A stretch of DNA of 64,000 nt, taken from assembly GCA_964450955.1 (NCBI GenBank), contig CAYVFI010000011.1, positions 1-64,000 on the forward strand, in the 5' to 3' direction. Origin of the DNA: CAYNWT01 sp964450955 (GTDB lineage: Bacteria > Planctomycetota > Planctomycetia > Planctomycetales > Planctomycetaceae). Each line of letters begins with the position of its first letter. Within the stretch, counting starts at the first letter, position 1. Positions 54,000-62,891 of this stretch are shown piece by piece. The notes under the pieces were generated by a model, which worked only from the letters and a program-made list of their open reading frames with translations, ran no database searches and was not told the DNA's origin. The position numbers and the translations under genes were made by a program.

Positions 54000-54997
54000 T
54001 ATACGGCAACCTCAGCAGCAAACCGCTGGAACATCTGCTGCAGATCTAGGGCTTGCTGCTCATTCAGCGGCGACGCAATAGCCCGCTTCAACATCGCAAC
54101 CTGGCGGACTCGAGAGCAACCACACAAGACTCCGCCGGTCTGGTTCCGAGCAAGAGCGCCACGAATGAGAAGTTCGGCAACCCCTTCACCACTTGAGACA
54201 TCCAATCCCAGTATGTCAGACCATTTCACCTTGTTATCTTCCGATTTCCGGAGCCACCCAGCCAGAGCGCTTCGGACAGAACCATCCCGTCCCAGCACAG
54301 AATGGGTCACGACAACCTGCGCAGCATCCGCGTCCCATCGCACGGCATGCGTCCAACAAGCTGAATCCGGGAACTGAACGACCCCAACCGGTAGCCCGTC
54401 GTTAATCAATTGCTCGCAATCGGTTCTGTTCGTCGCCAGTCCGATAAACTTCACTTGGCCTGATTCAACCAACGACGCAAGAGTACTACGGACCTGACTG
54501 GTCACGGACTCGGGCGACGCGCTGTGCAAGTGCAGTACATCCAGTTGTTCGGTTCTCAGCGACTGCAGACTTTGTCGAACCGAAGCCCTCAGAGCCTCAG
54601 TGTCGATATGCGGAATAGTCTTGCGATCCGACTCGACTGTGGTGAACGTCCCTCTCGGCCTTCCCAACAATCGACGAAGCGATTTTATGGGCCGACTCAG
54701 CATTCGTCGTCCCCAGAGCTGCAACGAACTCTGCGGTTCAACCGCCTTCCCAAACTTCGTTGCGATCGTTACAGAACCGCGATCAATCGTCTGTAGCCAG
54801 TCACCAATGATTCGCTCAGACTGGCCGAACCCGTATGAGTTCGCGGTGTCCAAGTGACGAACGCCAGCGTCATAACTCGCATCGAGAATCCGTCGCGCCA
54901 TCGACGCACCACAACTCCCGCCAAGGCTGCCGCAGCCGAGCCCTATCCAAGGCGCAGATTGCCTCAGTGCCGGTTGTTGGCTGGTTCTCTGATCCAT
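53999..54997 (-). CDS. Aldo/keto reductase
   Basis: 332 residues with the (beta/alpha)8 pattern of the family: WIGLGCGSLGG, HLDTANSYGFGQSE with the catalytic Tyr, ATKFGKA with the Lys, LDVLHLHSA with the His, and a C-terminal NAD(P)H-binding region (VLCGCSRVRQVAML). All four catalytic residues are visible. The gene overlaps the FkbM stop by one base (TGATG) and the GMC start by one base (TAGTG), so the three are translationally coupled. A keto sugar reduction paired with the GMC oxidation, giving net epimerisation, is a reasonable inference. Confidence 0.85.
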   Translation of the reverse strand: MDQRTSQQPALRQSAPWIGLGCGSLGGSCGASMARRILDASYDAGVRHLDTANSYGFGQSERIIGDWLQTIDRGSVTIATKFGKAVEPQSSLQLWGRRMLSRPIKSLRRLLGRPRGTFTTVESDRKTIPHIDTEALRASVRQSLQSLRTEQLDVLHLHSASPESVTSQVRSTLASLVESGQVKFIGLATNRTDCEQLINDGLPVGVVQFPDSACWTHAVRWDADAAQVVVTHSVLGRDGSVRSALAGWLRKSEDNKVKWSDILGLDVSSGEGVAELLIRGALARNQTGGVLCGCSRVRQVAMLKRAIASPLNEQQALDLQQMFQRFAAEVAV

Positions 54998-55689
54998 CAG
55001 TTTCGGTACGCGATGATATGACTAGGGTCAGGCCACGTTACGACCAGCCCGCAACCACGGAGCAACTGTTCGATCTCACGGGGACCGTGTTCCTGACCTC
55101 GTTCCTTCAGGAGCCGGAAGTGAACTTCCACGCCCACTACGGCAAGTCGATCCGATTTCAGGGCCGCTGAACATCCACGCAAGACATCCAGCTCCAAGCC
55201 TTCAACATCGATCTTCAGTACATCCGGTAGCTCAACTCCGTACTCTCGCAGGACACTTTCCCCTGTCCGGATCTGCACAGTCTCTGTCGCGTCTGAAGCG
55301 GTTTCCATAACACGAGAAGTTGTGCCTTTCCCGCCTTCCTGGCGGAAGTGAAATTCTCCATCCTCTTTACCAAGGCCGACCTGCAGGCACTTCACTTTCG
55401 GGTAACCTTCGCATGCCTCTTCGAGGGCCAGAAAGTTTGTTGGACTTGGCTCAAAGGCATAGACCGACCCACTTGGCCCCACAGCCTGCGCAAACGACGC
55501 AGTGTAGTAACCCCGGTTCGCCCCAATGTCCCAAACACAGACCCCCTCTTTTAGGTAGGAGGCGAGTGCTGAATCGAATTTCCCTTCGTAGTCACGACCG
55601 AAAACCAGTTTCGCTAGGCGACTGTTTAGGCCAGTGCTACGCCCAAACTGTCGCAGACGCACGAACAGCTTCGATGTTCTCCAACTCAT
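54997..55689 (-). CDS. FkbM-family SAM-dependent methyltransferase
   Basis: About 230 residues. SAM motif I is CVWDIGANRGYYTASFAQ, followed by VYAFEPSPTNFLALEEA and LKIDVEGLELDVLRGC, all FkbM landmarks. FkbM proteins methylate hydroxyls on polyketides and surface sugars. The open frame reaches 55866 and would overlap the upstream glycosyltransferase gene by nearly 150 bases with non-family sequence; the ATG at 55689, with GGGGA six bases upstream, is preferred (an ATG at 55695 is also possible). O-methylation of the local glycan is inferred. Confidence 0.82.
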   Translation of the reverse strand: MSWRTSKLFVRLRQFGRSTGLNSRLAKLVFGRDYEGKFDSALASYLKEGVCVWDIGANRGYYTASFAQAVGPSGSVYAFEPSPTNFLALEEACEGYPKVKCLQVGLGKEDGEFHFRQEGGKGTTSRVMETASDATETVQIRTGESVLREYGVELPDVLKIDVEGLELDVLRGCSAALKSDRLAVVGVEVHFRLLKERGQEHGPREIEQLLRGCGLVVTWPDPSHIIAYRN

Positions 55690-55717
55690 AAACATCCCCA
55701 GAACCACAAGTGAGTAA

Positions 55718-56869
55718 TCAGCCAATGTCAACGCACTGTGGGCGTGGACCACCCGTAAGCCACCCGTAGACCCCAGCCATTCGAAGTCCCACGACGCCCC
55801 AGTCAAACTCTTCTTCGACCCACGCGCGCCCATTCCGTCCCATTTCCGCTCGGCGAACATCACCAACGGCGAATGCCAATCGCAGAGTCTCTGTCAGGCT
55901 TTCAACGGAACGCGGTATCCACCAACCGGCTTCCTTTTCGTTAAGACCGCTCCACGGTGCTCCTTCGAAGACGATCGCTGGAACGCCGTGGGCCAGAGCT
56001 TCAGCGACACTGATTCCAAAATTCTCGGAGTGCGTCGGCAAGACGTATAGGTCGGCGTTAATGAATGTTTGAGACTTGGCGGCCCCGGTTACTTCTCCAA
56101 TAAAATCAACGTTCTTTAATCCGTACGAATGGCCTAGTTGCATCATCTTCGTGGCGAATGCATGATTCCTCGGCCCGGCGACTTGCAGGTCCCAGTCACA
56201 CGTCGCCTTCCCAAGTGCGCGCCAGGCTTCCAACAGAATGTCAACGCCTTTCGTCGGGTGGATCCGTGCCAGAAACAAGACTGTGCGCCGCGCGCGATCT
56301 GTAGGCTTCGAGCGAACCGGCAGTTCTGGGCAATGGACACCGTTCGGAATCACAGCGACAGGACCGCCGGCGCGGACCTTGCGCACTTGATTCAGTTCAT
56401 CATCGGACGTCACGTGGATGCAGTCAGCATTCATCACCATTTGCTTTTGTCCCATCTGCCAGATCACGCGTTTCCGCGTCTTGGAACGTTTCCATGCCCA
56501 TTCTGACATGGTCCCCCGTGGGGAGATCACTGTTTTGCATTCCGTCCCGCGACACGCCCGTTCGGGATAGATGTTCGGCATCTTCCACATGCTGTGTGTG
56601 TGCATGACGTCCGCAGATTTCGCAGCTACGTGGAGTGCCATCTTCAAGGCAGGCGAAAGACCTAGTTGTTTTGCAAACGGCACTGGTAGACACGGGAAGA
56701 ATGTGGTGTCGTCGAAGATCAATTTGTCAGGCCTCGGATCCAGCGCCATGAGCCGTGTGGAAATTCCGGCGTTAACCAAGGAACAGCAAAGGGTTGGTAC
56801 CGACAATGACGGGCCACTGGAGGCCCTGTCGATTAAGGGCACGACTTGAATCGAGGCAACAGCAGTCAT
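55718..56869 (-). CDS. Glycosyltransferase family 4
   Basis: 383 residues, GT-B fold. N-terminal VVPLIDRASSGPSLSVPTL and THSMWKMPNIYPERACRG; C-terminal VAVIPNGVHCPELP, TVLFLARIHPTKGVDILLEA and YVLPTHSENFGISVAEALA, where the ENFG-(x)-E pair is the retaining-GT4 donor site. No membrane segment. Donor and linkage unknown. Its stop lies 28 bases before the FkbM start. Confidence 0.86.
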   Translation of the reverse strand: MTAVASIQVVPLIDRASSGPSLSVPTLCCSLVNAGISTRLMALDPRPDKLIFDDTTFFPCLPVPFAKQLGLSPALKMALHVAAKSADVMHTHSMWKMPNIYPERACRGTECKTVISPRGTMSEWAWKRSKTRKRVIWQMGQKQMVMNADCIHVTSDDELNQVRKVRAGGPVAVIPNGVHCPELPVRSKPTDRARRTVLFLARIHPTKGVDILLEAWRALGKATCDWDLQVAGPRNHAFATKMMQLGHSYGLKNVDFIGEVTGAAKSQTFINADLYVLPTHSENFGISVAEALAHGVPAIVFEGAPWSGLNEKEAGWWIPRSVESLTETLRLAFAVGDVRRAEMGRNGRAWVEEEFDWGVVGLRMAGVYGWLTGGPRPQCVDIG

Positions 56870-57005
56870 CTATGTGCAACTTTCAAGACTTAAGTTTTAC
56901 TGGACAACGGAGCTCGACCTAGATTGGCCAAAAACACCATGGCCGGAAAAATGGCTAAGCCATCGCTTTTCGCGATCGCTTGGCAAGACCTCACCGATCT
57001 GCGGT

Positions 57006-58316
57006 TCAAACACTTCTACTGTGCATCCGCGGGATCTGCCGCCGTGGTCTCATTCGCTGAACCGGAGTTAAGGCGGGCGCCGCGCGAAGTTGCAAGTCAA
57101 GTTGTGCCGCGCTGAAACCCAGCAGAATCGAGTTTGGAGTCGTCCCCACAACCATCGACGATTCAAACACCCCATGGAAGGCCACCGCGAAAAAGGTAGC
57201 AGAAAACAGGTACAACATCAGGGATGAGAAACCCTGACTTTGACGGGCCCTTCGAATCGATTTGAAAACCGTTCGAATCCCGCTAAAAAAGAACATTATG
57301 ACGACGGTGATCCCAATCAGACCAGTCTCAGCCACGACTTGCAAGTAAGCCGACTGCACAAGATTCCATTGATTGCCTCGATGGAGCCAGCCAGCCCCAA
57401 TGGCGAGGTCATCGCGACCCCATTTACTCACAATACTGGTCCAGATCTTCATCCGGGTGTCCTTGGTTAACTCCTCAACGATGCGTAATGAGTCGGTGGC
57501 TTGTCGCCCCTCCGTTACACCAAACACATCAACGCTCGTGTCATCGGTTAATCCAAACCAGATAACCGCCACGGCAGTCAGAGAAGTGGCGCCAAGCACG
57601 CCAAGCACAATCATGTTCTTACGGGTCTTGGCAAGGGCGGGTAGTAAAAGAGCTACACCTGACACCAGAGTTAAAACGGCTGCTCGACTGCCGCTGTAGA
57701 CAATCAAGACCGACATGACGCCAATTGCGGACCAAGCCAGGGCCCGCCAGCCCACCGTATCTTTCACCATCAAGTGAAATAGACACAGCAAGGCAAATAT
57801 TGCTGCAGAAAGCCCCAACGTATTCGCGTTAACGTCAGCCAAGACCAATCGCCCCTTCCAAATCACATAGTCGCCTACGCCGAAGATCAGGTATCCGGCT
57901 AACAAGATACCTATCCAAGTGGCAACCGTCATTGTTCGCGAGAACACTCGAAACTCTGACTCGTTACTTAAGCACCGGGCAAGCGAAATCGAGGCGCAGA
58001 CGCCACAGACGAACATACCCTTAAACACAAGCCCCCACAGGGGCGATGTGCTCCAGACCGAGGCCACGCAAAAGACCGTTGCCAACAACAGGACCTTGCC
58101 TGAGAGTTCAGAGAAAGACGGTACTCGAAACCATTTCAGCCCGACCAAAAAGGCTGCAACCAGGACACCGACTCGTCCCCACTTTAGTGCGGACGAGGCC
58201 GAACCGCTAACCGATGCCGGGGCCAGGAGAAGAAAGGCTGCGACCAGTACAAACAAGAGCCGCTTGTCCCCGGGAACAGTCGGGCGATACACGGCGGATG
58301 TCAATGCATTGGTCAA
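57006..58316 (-). CDS. O-antigen ligase / polymerase family membrane protein
   Basis: 436 residues with about ten to eleven membrane helices (LLFVLVAAFLLLAPASVSG, VLIVYSGSRAAVLTLVSGV, TGLIGITVVIMFFFSGI) and a long periplasmic loop after the middle (about 250-330, containing AGWLHRGNQW). The SGSRAA motif is typical of Wzy/WaaL-type proteins. It either polymerises repeat units or attaches the glycan. The start is a TTG at 58316 that overlaps the preceding stop (TTGA) with AAGGGG upstream, which supports it. No other polymerase is seen in the locus. Confidence 0.82.
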   Translation of the reverse strand: MTNALTSAVYRPTVPGDKRLLFVLVAAFLLLAPASVSGSASSALKWGRVGVLVAAFLVGLKWFRVPSFSELSGKVLLLATVFCVASVWSTSPLWGLVFKGMFVCGVCASISLARCLSNESEFRVFSRTMTVATWIGILLAGYLIFGVGDYVIWKGRLVLADVNANTLGLSAAIFALLCLFHLMVKDTVGWRALAWSAIGVMSVLIVYSGSRAAVLTLVSGVALLLPALAKTRKNMIVLGVLGATSLTAVAVIWFGLTDDTSVDVFGVTEGRQATDSLRIVEELTKDTRMKIWTSIVSKWGRDDLAIGAGWLHRGNQWNLVQSAYLQVVAETGLIGITVVIMFFFSGIRTVFKSIRRARQSQGFSSLMLYLFSATFFAVAFHGVFESSMVVGTTPNSILLGFSAAQLDLQLRAAPALTPVQRMRPRRQIPRMHSRSV

Positions 58317-59485
58317 TTCACTACCCCTTCAGTTACCTGTCCGTAAACCGAGTCTCGAAACGAGATACTATCGACCAGGCGTTTGGCCACAGTGTCGTAC
58401 GCAAAATTCTCTTTCATGAAGGCTGCTCCGGCTGCACGAGTTGCTGGATCCAACGGAAGTTCCAGTTGACTAGCGATCGCTCTAGTAAGTGCACCCTGAG
58501 AACCAGCGCTCACGACAACCCCCAGCTGCTCACTCTGAATCAGGTCAGCGTGGCAGCCCACCTCATCAGAAAGTACCACGCGGACACCAAGGCTTGCAGC
58601 TTCCAATGCGGCCACACCCCAGGTTTCCGACGAGGGCAACAGGAACAAGTCAGCAATCGCGACATACGATGGCACTTCGGACGGCTGGCAAAATCCTGGA
58701 AATAAAACACGCCCGGTCAAGCCGAGAGTCTTTGCCAACTCTCTGCACTCCGGCATCAGAGGACCATCTCCAAGCATTACCAGCGTCGCGTTTGGTGGGG
58801 CCGCGTCAGCGAATGCTCTCAGTGTTAGCATAGGACGCTTCTTGGGAATCATGCGGCCGACAAACGTCGCGATCGGCCCTTCGGGCGGGATGCCAGATGC
58901 CTTCCGAATTTCCTGAGCGTGGACGCGCAACTCTACCCCGGACTGAATGAGTCCCCGTACGTCCGGGACGTTAGGCACCTGAATCATTCTGCCCCGCGGC
59001 ATGCCATAAGAAGCGAGGTATTCGGTTGCGAGCTTCCCCGTTGGCATCGCTCCTGCTGCGTGCCTGGAAATGTAGCTCATCAGTCGGTCTTTCGCGAACG
59101 ACTTCCACGTTTTGCGTCTTTTGTAAGTCTCGCACATCACGTAGAACGGCTGCTTGCGCGCCACGCAGCCTCGCATGGCCTGCAGCATACTCGGATGATT
59201 ATATCCTCCAATAATCACCGCATCGTGCTTGCCCTCTCTTAACTCTTGTTGCAAACCGCGTACCCAGTATGCCGATGCGTCGACACCGGCCCAGCTCAAC
59301 AAATTGTAAGACGGCAAATTGTGAGTGTTGAATCGTTGTTCCCAACTGACTTCCCAAGGGCGGTCTGGCTTACCTAGAGCACAGTAATAAACGTCCAGGC
59401 TCTCGATATCAGGGTGAGCATCCACTTCGCTCCAGAATGGATCGCGATATGGAGTAGGGATGGCTGTTATGACAGCGAGACGCAT
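58313..59485 (-). CDS. Glycosyltransferase family 4
   Basis: About 390 residues from an ATG at 59485 with GGAGG eight bases upstream. N-terminal ITAIPTPYRDPFWSEV, and in the second lobe GPIATFVGRMIPKKRPML and LFLLPSSETWGVAALEAASLG, a clear GT4 donor site (E-x7-E). The open frame extends upstream to 59644, but that sequence is Cys/Arg-rich and precedes a strong ribosome site, so it is rejected. It is coupled to the polymerase gene through a TTGA overlap. Donor unknown. Confidence 0.85.
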   Translation of the reverse strand: MRLAVITAIPTPYRDPFWSEVDAHPDIESLDVYYCALGKPDRPWEVSWEQRFNTHNLPSYNLLSWAGVDASAYWVRGLQQELREGKHDAVIIGGYNHPSMLQAMRGCVARKQPFYVMCETYKRRKTWKSFAKDRLMSYISRHAAGAMPTGKLATEYLASYGMPRGRMIQVPNVPDVRGLIQSGVELRVHAQEIRKASGIPPEGPIATFVGRMIPKKRPMLTLRAFADAAPPNATLVMLGDGPLMPECRELAKTLGLTGRVLFPGFCQPSEVPSYVAIADLFLLPSSETWGVAALEAASLGVRVVLSDEVGCHADLIQSEQLGVVVSAGSQGALTRAIASQLELPLDPATRAAGAAFMKENFAYDTVAKRLVDSISFRDSVYGQVTEGVVN

Positions 59486-59800
59486 GACACTATCCTCCAC
59501 CAATTTCCGCCTGTCGCCCAGCCATCCGGTTTCACTTCCGGTAGGATGATGCCGTGGTAAATAAATAGAGCACTCTTGGCAGTCGTGGCAACTGGTCGAT
59601 TTCGTTTGCAGATACCGCAATCGGGAAGATTGGCACCCCTCCATTTAGCCCTGCAAAAAAAACGGCGGGCTTTAAGCAAACAGAAAAACCAGATAACCGC
59701 CACGTAAGGAATTTCATCTACGCCCTCGTCCTCACAAATCGCGAGGACGCAGAAGGACGCCCAGTGGCTAGAAGCTGGCACGAACGGCACTCTCTCTTGC
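59486..59800. other. Intergenic region within the polysaccharide locus
   Basis: The longest gap in the right half of the locus, 315 bases. It has a perfect 7-base stem (CGTCCTC at 59727-59733 and GAGGACG at 59743-59749) and an eight-base T run on the minus strand near 59655. Small open frames on the minus strand have no family-like sequence. It may hold a second promoter for the genes below. Confidence 0.4.
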
Positions 59801-60781
59801 TTAGCGTAAAAACCATCTACGCTGGACATAGTCAAGCCATTTACCCCGAAGCCTGGAGTCAGCAAGTACATCGTAGTCCTCTCGAGTGTGAATAACGTGG
59901 CCCCGGAGGTGATCGATGAGATGCACGGTGCTCGGCTTGATAATCCAATCGCCCCGCCACTCTTTAACGCCTGCAATACTCATTTCCAGAAGATCTTTTG
60001 GGATCCGCAACAGATAGCCATTCCGGGCAGCCACCCACCCATAATTCATCAGCTTCCAAGTCAATTCCACAAGCGGGCGAACCAACCCCGGGTAATGCGA
60101 CATCGTGGCACGAAGACGCTGCTTTGAGGACAGAAATAGCCGCTGTGCGGGTACCCGTTCCAGCTTGGACTGTGCATGAAACAGCACTGCATCGCTACAG
60201 TGCAGTATTCGTAACCCGAGATCAAGAACGCGATACGAAACGAAGGGCTCACCGCCACCGAGTAGATAGTGAGGAAACCCACCCACTTTTCGGAATACAT
60301 CACCGCGAATAATCGCAGCTCCACCGAGAAATGTAGCCTTGTAGTGATCCAATTCAGCGAGATCGCTGCTACCGGCTGTCCCCTCTGGCCGGCCAGTGTT
60401 CGGATCGAGAACTTTCGCTTGCGCAACAGCTATCCGCTCATCAGCTAGCATCTTCGCCATCATATTTGCAGTGCTATCAGGCCCAAGAAACCCATCGTTG
60501 TCTACAAAAAACAGATAGTCACCCAAGGCGTTTGCAGCAGCAATGTCCCGGCCTTGCCAATCGCCATAGTTCTTTGGCATCCTGATTAGCGTGGCTTGCG
60601 GAAACTCGGATTCAATCGCCTCCGCCGATCCATCAGTCGACCCATTGTCCAAAACAACGATCTCGGCCGGCTGGTACGACTGTTCAATAAGCGATTTCAA
60701 ACAACGGAGAGTTTCATCTTTGCGATTGAAACTAAGCACAACGTAGGATACGAGCGGCGCGGTGCAGGCGGTTGTACTCAC
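59801..60781 (-). CDS. Glycosyltransferase family 2
   Basis: 326 residues from a GTG overlapping the preceding stop (GTGA). GT-A motifs: VSYVVLSFNRKDETLRCL, IVVLDNGSTDGSAEAIE, LFFVDNDGFL (metal-binding DND in place of DxD), and VFRKVGGFPHYLLGGGEP. This is the rhamnosyl/galactofuranosyl-type GT2 layout. Donor and acceptor unknown. It ends before the 315-base gap and closes the first coupled block of the locus. Confidence 0.85.
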   Translation of the reverse strand: MSTTACTAPLVSYVVLSFNRKDETLRCLKSLIEQSYQPAEIVVLDNGSTDGSAEAIESEFPQATLIRMPKNYGDWQGRDIAAANALGDYLFFVDNDGFLGPDSTANMMAKMLADERIAVAQAKVLDPNTGRPEGTAGSSDLAELDHYKATFLGGAAIIRGDVFRKVGGFPHYLLGGGEPFVSYRVLDLGLRILHCSDAVLFHAQSKLERVPAQRLFLSSKQRLRATMSHYPGLVRPLVELTWKLMNYGWVAARNGYLLRIPKDLLEMSIAGVKEWRGDWIIKPSTVHLIDHLRGHVIHTREDYDVLADSRLRGKWLDYVQRRWFLR

Positions 60782-61941
60782 GAGTTTCCTGTCTTGGCGG
60801 TTTGATAAATCTGAACAAGTGAGTCAAAATGATCCGATGGTAGAAACTTGGCTCGGATCCGATCTATGGCAGCCTCCCCCATCCGAGCAGCCAGTTCTTC
60901 ATCGGCAAGAATGCTGGCAATCGCGCTAACCATCGCCGCAGTATCCTTGACCGGCACCATTGCCCCTGTCTTGCCCGGGACAAGCCACTCCCGGACTCCC
61001 GCAACATCAAACGCGACGACCGGAACACCATTTGCCATTGCTTCCAGTCCGACGATACCCAACGTCTCCGGCCAAATTGACGGGAAGACAAAGACTGTTG
61101 TTTCGGCCATTAGCTGAGTGAGCTCGCCGCGGGAGCACCACGCTCGGCACTCGATTCGGTCAAGGCATCCCACCCTCCGAGCCAGAGCCTCAACGAGATC
61201 CGTTGACTTAGGATTGAAGTCACCTACAAGAACCCCCTTAACATTCGGAATTCTAGAAACGGCGTCAACAAAAAAGTCATAGCCCTTGTAATCACGGATT
61301 CGCCCGAGAAACGTCAGTTGCAAGTTTTTGGGGGCGAGACGTGGTTGCTCCAGCAGCGGCGTCGGGCAGAAGTATGGTAGCACGTGACTAGTTTTAGCCA
61401 GCAAGCCGGCACTAAGGAACCGGTTAGCCGCATCAGTGCATGGTGAAATCACGGCGCTAAACCGGTTCAGATTCTTGATCCCCCACTGTGCCCGCTTGTA
61501 CTGACGGATCGCCGCTCGGGGGCGTAGCGACATGCACTTGTTCAATACCGTCGCAGGCAAACACCCAGGACCACATGACCGCTCACATATTCGTCTGCCA
61601 TATTCCTGATAGAAGTCCTCAGCGGGACATACCAACTGGTACCCATGCGTTGTGATCACCGTGGGCACACGGTCAAGCAGCCAATCCAGCATCTTCGTGT
61701 TCAGGACGCTGTGACAGTGCACAACATCCGGAGATGTCTCCAGCAAAGCGTCGAAGTTCCCACAGTCGGGAGCGAATAATGAGGGCTCCTCGATTACGTT
61801 TGAGACGTCCATCGCGGTCCGCGAGCCACAGACAATTGCCATGTCATGGTCGGAATGCTGCGATAGCCCAACCAGATTAAGGACGTATGACTCAATGCCT
61901 CCAGACCACCCGACGTGGCTCAGCACATGCAGAATTCTCAT
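60778..61941 (-). CDS. Glycosyltransferase family 4 with Cys-rich insert
   Basis: About 387 residues from an ATG that overlaps the preceding stop (ATGA). N-terminal ILHVLSHVGWSGGIESYVLNL; the C-terminal lobe has LTFLGRIRDYKGYDFFVDAV and FVFPSIWPETLGIVGLEAM. An insert near residues 105-125 contains four Cys (RICERSCGPGCLPATVLNKC), a feature seen in some GT4 members and possibly metal-binding. A longer frame to 62328 lies in the next gene and is rejected. Donor unknown. Confidence 0.84.
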   Translation of the reverse strand: MRILHVLSHVGWSGGIESYVLNLVGLSQHSDHDMAIVCGSRTAMDVSNVIEEPSLFAPDCGNFDALLETSPDVVHCHSVLNTKMLDWLLDRVPTVITTHGYQLVCPAEDFYQEYGRRICERSCGPGCLPATVLNKCMSLRPRAAIRQYKRAQWGIKNLNRFSAVISPCTDAANRFLSAGLLAKTSHVLPYFCPTPLLEQPRLAPKNLQLTFLGRIRDYKGYDFFVDAVSRIPNVKGVLVGDFNPKSTDLVEALARRVGCLDRIECRAWCSRGELTQLMAETTVFVFPSIWPETLGIVGLEAMANGVPVVAFDVAGVREWLVPGKTGAMVPVKDTAAMVSAIASILADEELAARMGEAAIDRIRAKFLPSDHFDSLVQIYQTAKTGNS

Positions 61942-62891
61942 GGAAAATCGTTCTTGGCCGTTTGCGACCGAAAGTCTTGCAGGAATTGATTCCATTCTTC
62001 CTCGTCGCGCCGACGGGATACTAGCCGCGCCAGAATCTTCGCCATGTCCCAATTGGCACCGAGCGTTGTCGCCAGTGTTTGCGACGACTCGGTACGCAGG
62101 ATTCCACGAACCACGTTTCGAGGAAGCTCCAGAGCAAGATAGTGCACCAACTGCTGCAATCGCCGATCCGGGTTTTCCCGAAGCCTGTGAATCATACGAT
62201 TTCTTAGCAGCAGGCGGGAACGACGGAGTTCCGCAGCTGGCGTCGACGTCACTGATCCACTGAAGTGGCCAACCTGAGCCGCGAGACAAGCTCCGACTTT
62301 GTAGCCAGCGTTTCGGACCCTTCGGCAAAGGTCGTAGTCTTCGTAGTAGCTGCCGAATACTGGGTCGAACGGTCCAACCTCATGCAGGACGTCTGTCCGA
62401 ATTATCATGGCTGCCGCAGTCACATTCCGCAGTTCCACGACGGAGGAGTGGGCCGAACCGATTGCCTGATTGCTCTCGCGAACACAGGCCAATAAATTAG
62501 GATCCCACTCACTGAAGTCGTATGTCCGCAATCCGGGTGAGAGGATGCCGAGTCTAGGATCGTCGTCAAAACAACTAACGCAAGCATCAATCCAACCGGC
62601 AGTGCTGACGGTGTCTTGATTAAGAAAGACAGTGAAGTCGGAATCGAATTGTGTTTGCCGGATACCAAAGTTGTTCGCTTCAGCGAAGCCGAGCGGAGAG
62701 TCGGTTTTCAGGTGCTCGACTCCACGAAATATTGACAGGTCCAGACTTTCGAATGTGGGATTACTGTGGTTATCCACAAAGCACAGCTGAACCTGGGTTT
62801 GGCTCGCCGTTGCTACCGAATTCAGACAAGTCGTCAGCCACCGTTCGCTGTTATATCCGACGACAAGGACCGTTGCACGTAACACACTCAC
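61938..62891 (-). CDS. Glycosyltransferase family 2, rhamnosyltransferase-like
   Basis: 317 residues from a GTG that overlaps the preceding stop (GTGA). Motifs: VLVVGYNSERWLTTCL, LCFVDNHSNPT, TDSPLGFAEANNFGIR, VFLNQDTVST (QDT in place of DxD) and VGPFDPVFGSYYEDYDLCR, the WsaE/rhamnosyltransferase-type pattern. This would suit a rhamnose-containing polymer made with rfbA/rfbB products. Donor not proven. Confidence 0.84.
   Translation of the reverse strand: MSVLRATVLVVGYNSERWLTTCLNSVATASQTQVQLCFVDNHSNPTFESLDLSIFRGVEHLKTDSPLGFAEANNFGIRQTQFDSDFTVFLNQDTVSTAGWIDACVSCFDDDPRLGILSPGLRTYDFSEWDPNLLACVRESNQAIGSAHSSVVELRNVTAAAMIIRTDVLHEVGPFDPVFGSYYEDYDLCRRVRNAGYKVGACLAAQVGHFSGSVTSTPAAELRRSRLLLRNRMIHRLRENPDRRLQQLVHYLALELPRNVVRGILRTESSQTLATTLGANWDMAKILARLVSRRRDEEEWNQFLQDFRSQTAKNDFP

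Noticed and set aside
59467..59976. Minus-strand open frame of about 170 residues in the gap of the polysaccharide locus
   Set aside because: It overlaps the glycosyltransferase gene at 59801, has no family-like sequence, and no ribosome site was found.
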